Source of the DNA: Cupriavidus campinensis
GTDB taxonomy: Bacteria; Pseudomonadota; Gammaproteobacteria; Burkholderiales; Burkholderiaceae
Assembly: GCF_905397395.1 (NCBI RefSeq)
Contig: NZ_CAJPVH010000021.1
Coordinates: forward strand, 27,248 to 91,247
Length of the DNA stretch: 64,000 nucleotides
Reading direction: 5' to 3'
Shown piece by piece: positions 61,527 through 64,000 of the stretch. The position numbers were made by a program, and so were the translations under genes. Below the pieces are notes generated by a model. It searched no databases. It was given only the letters and a program-made list of their open reading frames with translations, and had not been told where the DNA came from. Within the stretch, counting starts at the first letter, position 1, and every line of letters begins with the position of its first letter.

Positions 61527-62714
61527 TCAGGCAGCGCGCGGCTGCGGCGCGGCCTTGGCGATGGCTTCGCGGAACAGCTCGCCGAGGATCGTCACGCCTT
61601 GCTCGATCCGCTCCGGCGGCACCGTCACGAAGGCCAGGCGCAGCGTGTTCATGCGCGGATTGCCCGCGTAGAACGGCGCGCCCGGCACGTAGGCCACGTT
61701 GCGGCGCACGGCTTCCTCGAGGATCTTCATGCTGTCCAGCCCCTCGGGCAGTTCCACCCAGATAAACATGCCGCCTTCGGGCTGGTTCCACGTCACGCCG
61801 GCGGGCATGTGACGCTTGAGTGCATCTAGCATCACTTCGCATTGCTTGCCGTAGAGCGCGCGGATGGTCGGGATATGGCGTTCGAGCAGGCCGTCGCGCA
61901 CGGACTCGTAGGCCATGCGCTGGGTGAAGCTCGGCGTGTGCAGATCAGACGCCTGCTTGGCCTGGCACAGCTTGAAGTGCAGTTCGGGCGGGGCGATCAC
62001 GAAGCCCAGGCGCAGGCCCGGGGCCAGCACCTTCGAGAACGAACCCATGTAGATCACGCCGTCCGGGTTCATCGAGAGCAGCGTCGGCAGGATGTCGCCG
62101 GTGTAGCTCAGTTCGCCGTAGGGGTCGTCTTCCACCAGCAGCAGGTTCAGTTCCTGCGCGCGCTTGACCAGTGCCTGGCGGCGCTCCAGCGGCAGGCGGC
62201 GGCCGGTGGGGTTCTGGAAGTTCGGCAGGGCGTAGAGAAAGCGGGCGCCGGCGGTCAGCTCCGGCGTCAGCGCCTCGGGCACCAGCCCGCGCTCGTCGGT
62301 CGGCACCGAGACGAACTCGGGTTCGAACAGCGAGAACGCCTGCAGTGCGCCGAGGTAGCTCGGCGTTTCCACCAGCACCGGGCTGCCCGGGTCGATCATC
62401 ACCTTGGCGATCAGGTCCAGCGCCTGCTGGCTGCCGGTGGTGATCAGCACGCGCTCCACCTCCACGTTGTAGCGCTTGGCCACGAATTCGCGCAGCGGCA
62501 GGTACCCCTCGGTGGCGGCATATTGCAGCGCGCCCTGCGGGTTATCGGCGAATACGCGGGCCACCGCCGCTTCCATGGCCGCTACCGGGAACGACGCCGG
62601 GGACGGCAGGCCGCCGGCGAAGGAAATGACTTCCGGACGCTCGGTGACCTTCAGGATTTCGCGGATGGCCGAGCTGGTCAGTTGCTGTGCCCGGCGGGAG
62701 ATGGCCCATTTCAT
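61527..62714 (-). CDS. PLP-dependent aminotransferase, class I/II (2-aminoadipate type)
   Basis: A 395-residue fold-type I aminotransferase. The PLP lysine is in YMGSFSKVLAPGLRLGF, the Asn/Pro block in LPNFQNPTGRRL and the Asp in VEDDPYGELSY. The N-terminus VISFAGGLPSPASFP resembles MocR-like and LysN enzymes. Candidate substrates are aromatic or 2-aminoadipate amino acids. It is followed by GST and preceded by RidA, an enamine/imine deaminase that often accompanies PLP enzymes. Confidence 0.88.
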   Translation of the reverse strand: MKWAISRRAQQLTSSAIREILKVTERPEVISFAGGLPSPASFPVAAMEAAVARVFADNPQGALQYAATEGYLPLREFVAKRYNVEVERVLITTGSQQALDLIAKVMIDPGSPVLVETPSYLGALQAFSLFEPEFVSVPTDERGLVPEALTPELTAGARFLYALPNFQNPTGRRLPLERRQALVKRAQELNLLLVEDDPYGELSYTGDILPTLLSMNPDGVIYMGSFSKVLAPGLRLGFVIAPPELHFKLCQAKQASDLHTPSFTQRMAYESVRDGLLERHIPTIRALYGKQCEVMLDALKRHMPAGVTWNQPEGGMFIWVELPEGLDSMKILEEAVRRNVAYVPGAPFYAGNPRMNTLRLAFVTVPPERIEQGVTILGELFREAIAKAAPQPRAA

Positions 62715-62766
62715 GATCTGTCTCTGGTGGGGTGAATCTTGGACTGCGTGGTGGAAAAAATACGAA

Positions 62767-63222
62767 TTATGCGATTTCGACGATCATTTCGATCTCGACG
62801 CAGGCGCCCATCGGCACCTGGGCCACGCCGAACGCGCTGCGCGCATGGCGGCCCTTGTCGCCGAAGACCTCGACCAGGAACTCGGATGCGCCGTTGGTCA
62901 CCAGGTGCTGCTCGGTGAATTCCAGCGTGGAGTTGACCAGGCTCATCACCTTGACGATGCGCTGGACCCGGTTCAGGTCGCCGATATGGGCGTGGAGCGT
63001 GGCCAGCAGGTCGACGGCGATGGCGCGCGCGGCGGCCTTGCCGGTCTCGGTGTCGACGTCCTTGCCGAGCTTGCCGGCCCAGACCTTGCCGTCCTTGCGG
63101 GCGATATGACCCGAGAGGAAGACGGTGTTGCCGGTGGTGGCGGCCATCACATAGGCGGCGGCGGGGGCGCTCACGGGGGGCAGTTCCACGCCAAGGCGGG
63201 CGAGGGTGTCATATACGGACAT
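62767..63222 (-). CDS. RidA/YjgF family protein
   Basis: A 151-residue member of the enamine/imine deaminase family that clears reactive 2-aminoacrylate-type intermediates. Features are VMAATTGNTVFLSGHIARKDG, the central GDLNRVQRIVKVMSLVNST and the C-terminal RSAFGVAQVPMGACVEIEM; the Arg and acidic residue in this end are consistent with an active member. The sequence resembles the longer PA5083-like subgroup more than canonical RidA of 130 residues. It lies 52 bases upstream of the aminotransferase and 12 bases after the EamA gene, a likely operon. Confidence 0.88.
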   Translation of the reverse strand: MSVYDTLARLGVELPPVSAPAAAYVMAATTGNTVFLSGHIARKDGKVWAGKLGKDVDTETGKAAARAIAVDLLATLHAHIGDLNRVQRIVKVMSLVNSTLEFTEQHLVTNGASEFLVEVFGDKGRHARSAFGVAQVPMGACVEIEMIVEIA

Positions 63223-63234
63223 GCATGGCTCCTG

Positions 63235-64000
63235 TTAGTGAAGTCGTCCTGGAAATATGGGGGGCGCCCCTTCAGCCGCGGTGGCGGCCGGTGGCGTGGC
63301 GGGTGCGGTGTTGCGCACGGCGGCGCGGCGGCCAAGGGCCACCACGGCAATCACCGCCACGGCAAAGGCGAGGGTGGGGGCGTCCAGGGGCTCGGCCAGA
63401 ATCACGGCGCCGCCCGCCAGCGTGAGGAACGGCTGGAGCAATTGTATCTGGCCTACGCGAGCCACGCCGCCTTTTGCGAGTCCGGCGTACCAGAACAGGA
63501 AGCCGATGAACATCGAAAAGACCGACACATAGGCCATGCCGAGCCACGCCCGGGGCGATGCCGCGCCAATCGCGGGCGCCTGCGCCACGGCCAGCCACGC
63601 CACCACGGGCACCAGCACCGGCAGGGACACGACCAGCGCCCAGCTGATGGTTTCCAGCCCGCCCAGCTCGCGCGACAGCTTGCCGCCCTCGGCATAGCCC
63701 AGCGCACCGAGCAGCACGGCGGCGAACAGGTACCAGTCGGCATGTTGCAGGCCGCCAGCCCCCTGCCACAGGGCGAAGGCGATCACCAGCGCGCTGCCGG
63801 CCAAGGCCGAGAGCCAGAACGCTGGCGAAGGGCGCTCGCTGCCGAACCACGCCGCGAACACGGCGGTGGCCAGCGGCAGCAGGCCGATCACGATGGCGCC
63901 ATGGCCGGCCGGCACCTCGCGCATGGCGAGTGACGAAAACAGCGGAAAGCCGACCACCACGCCCAGCGCCGTCACGGCCAGCCGCGCCCACTGGCGCCCG
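63235..64000 (-). CDS. EamA/DMT-family transporter (5' end outside window)
   Basis: A drug/metabolite transporter with the EamA repeats visible (GAIVIGLLPLATAVFAAWF in the first and GMAYVSVFSMFIGFLFWYAG in the second). The frame is open to the window edge, so the N-terminus, about 40-50 residues, is missing. The internal GTG at 63975 is unlikely to be the true start, because DMT proteins are about 290-300 residues. It is the probable first gene of the RidA/aminotransferase/GST unit, so it could export an amino acid or keto acid. Confidence 0.82.
   Translation of the reverse strand, partial: GRQWARLAVTALGVVVGFPLFSSLAMREVPAGHGAIVIGLLPLATAVFAAWFGSERPSPAFWLSALAGSALVIAFALWQGAGGLQHADWYLFAAVLLGALGYAEGGKLSRELGGLETISWALVVSLPVLVPVVAWLAVAQAPAIGAASPRAWLGMAYVSVFSMFIGFLFWYAGLAKGGVARVGQIQLLQPFLTLAGGAVILAEPLDAPTLAFAVAVIAVVALGRRAAVRNTAPATPPAATAAEGAPPIFPGRLH

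Overview
The window is a high-GC beta-proteobacterial chromosome segment. Gene content and synteny (gluQ next to a LysR/pirin pair, yjgA-pmbA, folA-thyA, parE-parC, egtD-egtB, rsgA beside an M48 peptidase) fit Burkholderiaceae, most likely Cupriavidus or a close Ralstonia relative; this is an inference from content, not a database result. No insertion sequence, integrase, phage or CRISPR array is visible.

Region 1 (1-20.4 kb) is mostly housekeeping: two RhlE-type RNA helicases, glutamyl-queuosine tRNA(Asp) synthetase, a LysR/pirin pair, a CobD/CbiB-like membrane protein, the M48 peptidase-rsgA-DUF2007 operon, oligoribonuclease, an AEC carrier, Mog-YjgA, PmbA, thyA-folA, a TerC-family membrane protein behind a yybP-ykoY-type manganese riboswitch, and an EgtD-EgtB pair.

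Region 2 (20.5-40.6 kb) is the accessory island and the main result. It carries five small genes whose products share an identical-length 26-residue leader ending in Gly-Gly, plus what is needed to export them: a TolC/NodT-type outer-membrane lipoprotein, an HlyD-type adaptor, a parvulin-type PPIase and a C39-peptidase ABC transporter with two N-terminal cyclic-nucleotide-binding-like domains. Interleaved is a phospho-signalling module of the kind usually seen with type VI secretion: a transmembrane Ser/Thr kinase with a DUF4384-like C-terminus, a double-FHA membrane protein, a PP2C phosphatase and an FGE/SUMF-fold protein without the catalytic cysteines. A sigma-54 activator closes the export operon. 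Sigma-54 type -24/-12 promoters (GG-N10-GC) precede peptide 3, peptide 4, peptide 5 and an LRAT-like enzyme gene, whereas the export operon has a sigma-70 type promoter. A short shared motif sits 122, 144 and 166 bp upstream of the three peptide promoters. The model is a constitutive exporter plus activator that switches on sigma-54-dependent cargo, gated by Ser/Thr phosphorylation. The cargo cores are Asn/Gln-rich and share an INQ...QQ-Q motif, suggesting secreted matrix- or fibre-like peptides or bacteriocins; which of these is not decided by sequence.

Region 3 (40.8-64 kb) returns to core functions: tRNA-Arg(CCT) and initiator tRNA-Met, small secreted proteins, an SMR transporter, a BenE-type symporter, a Met-rich periplasmic protein, a solute-binding protein, Uup, an MFS carrier followed by a tiny membrane protein, ParE and ParC flanking a lytic transglycosylase, a two-gene chromate transporter, an ABC exporter, L-lactate permease, a GST, an aminotransferase, a RidA protein and an EamA transporter cut by the window end.
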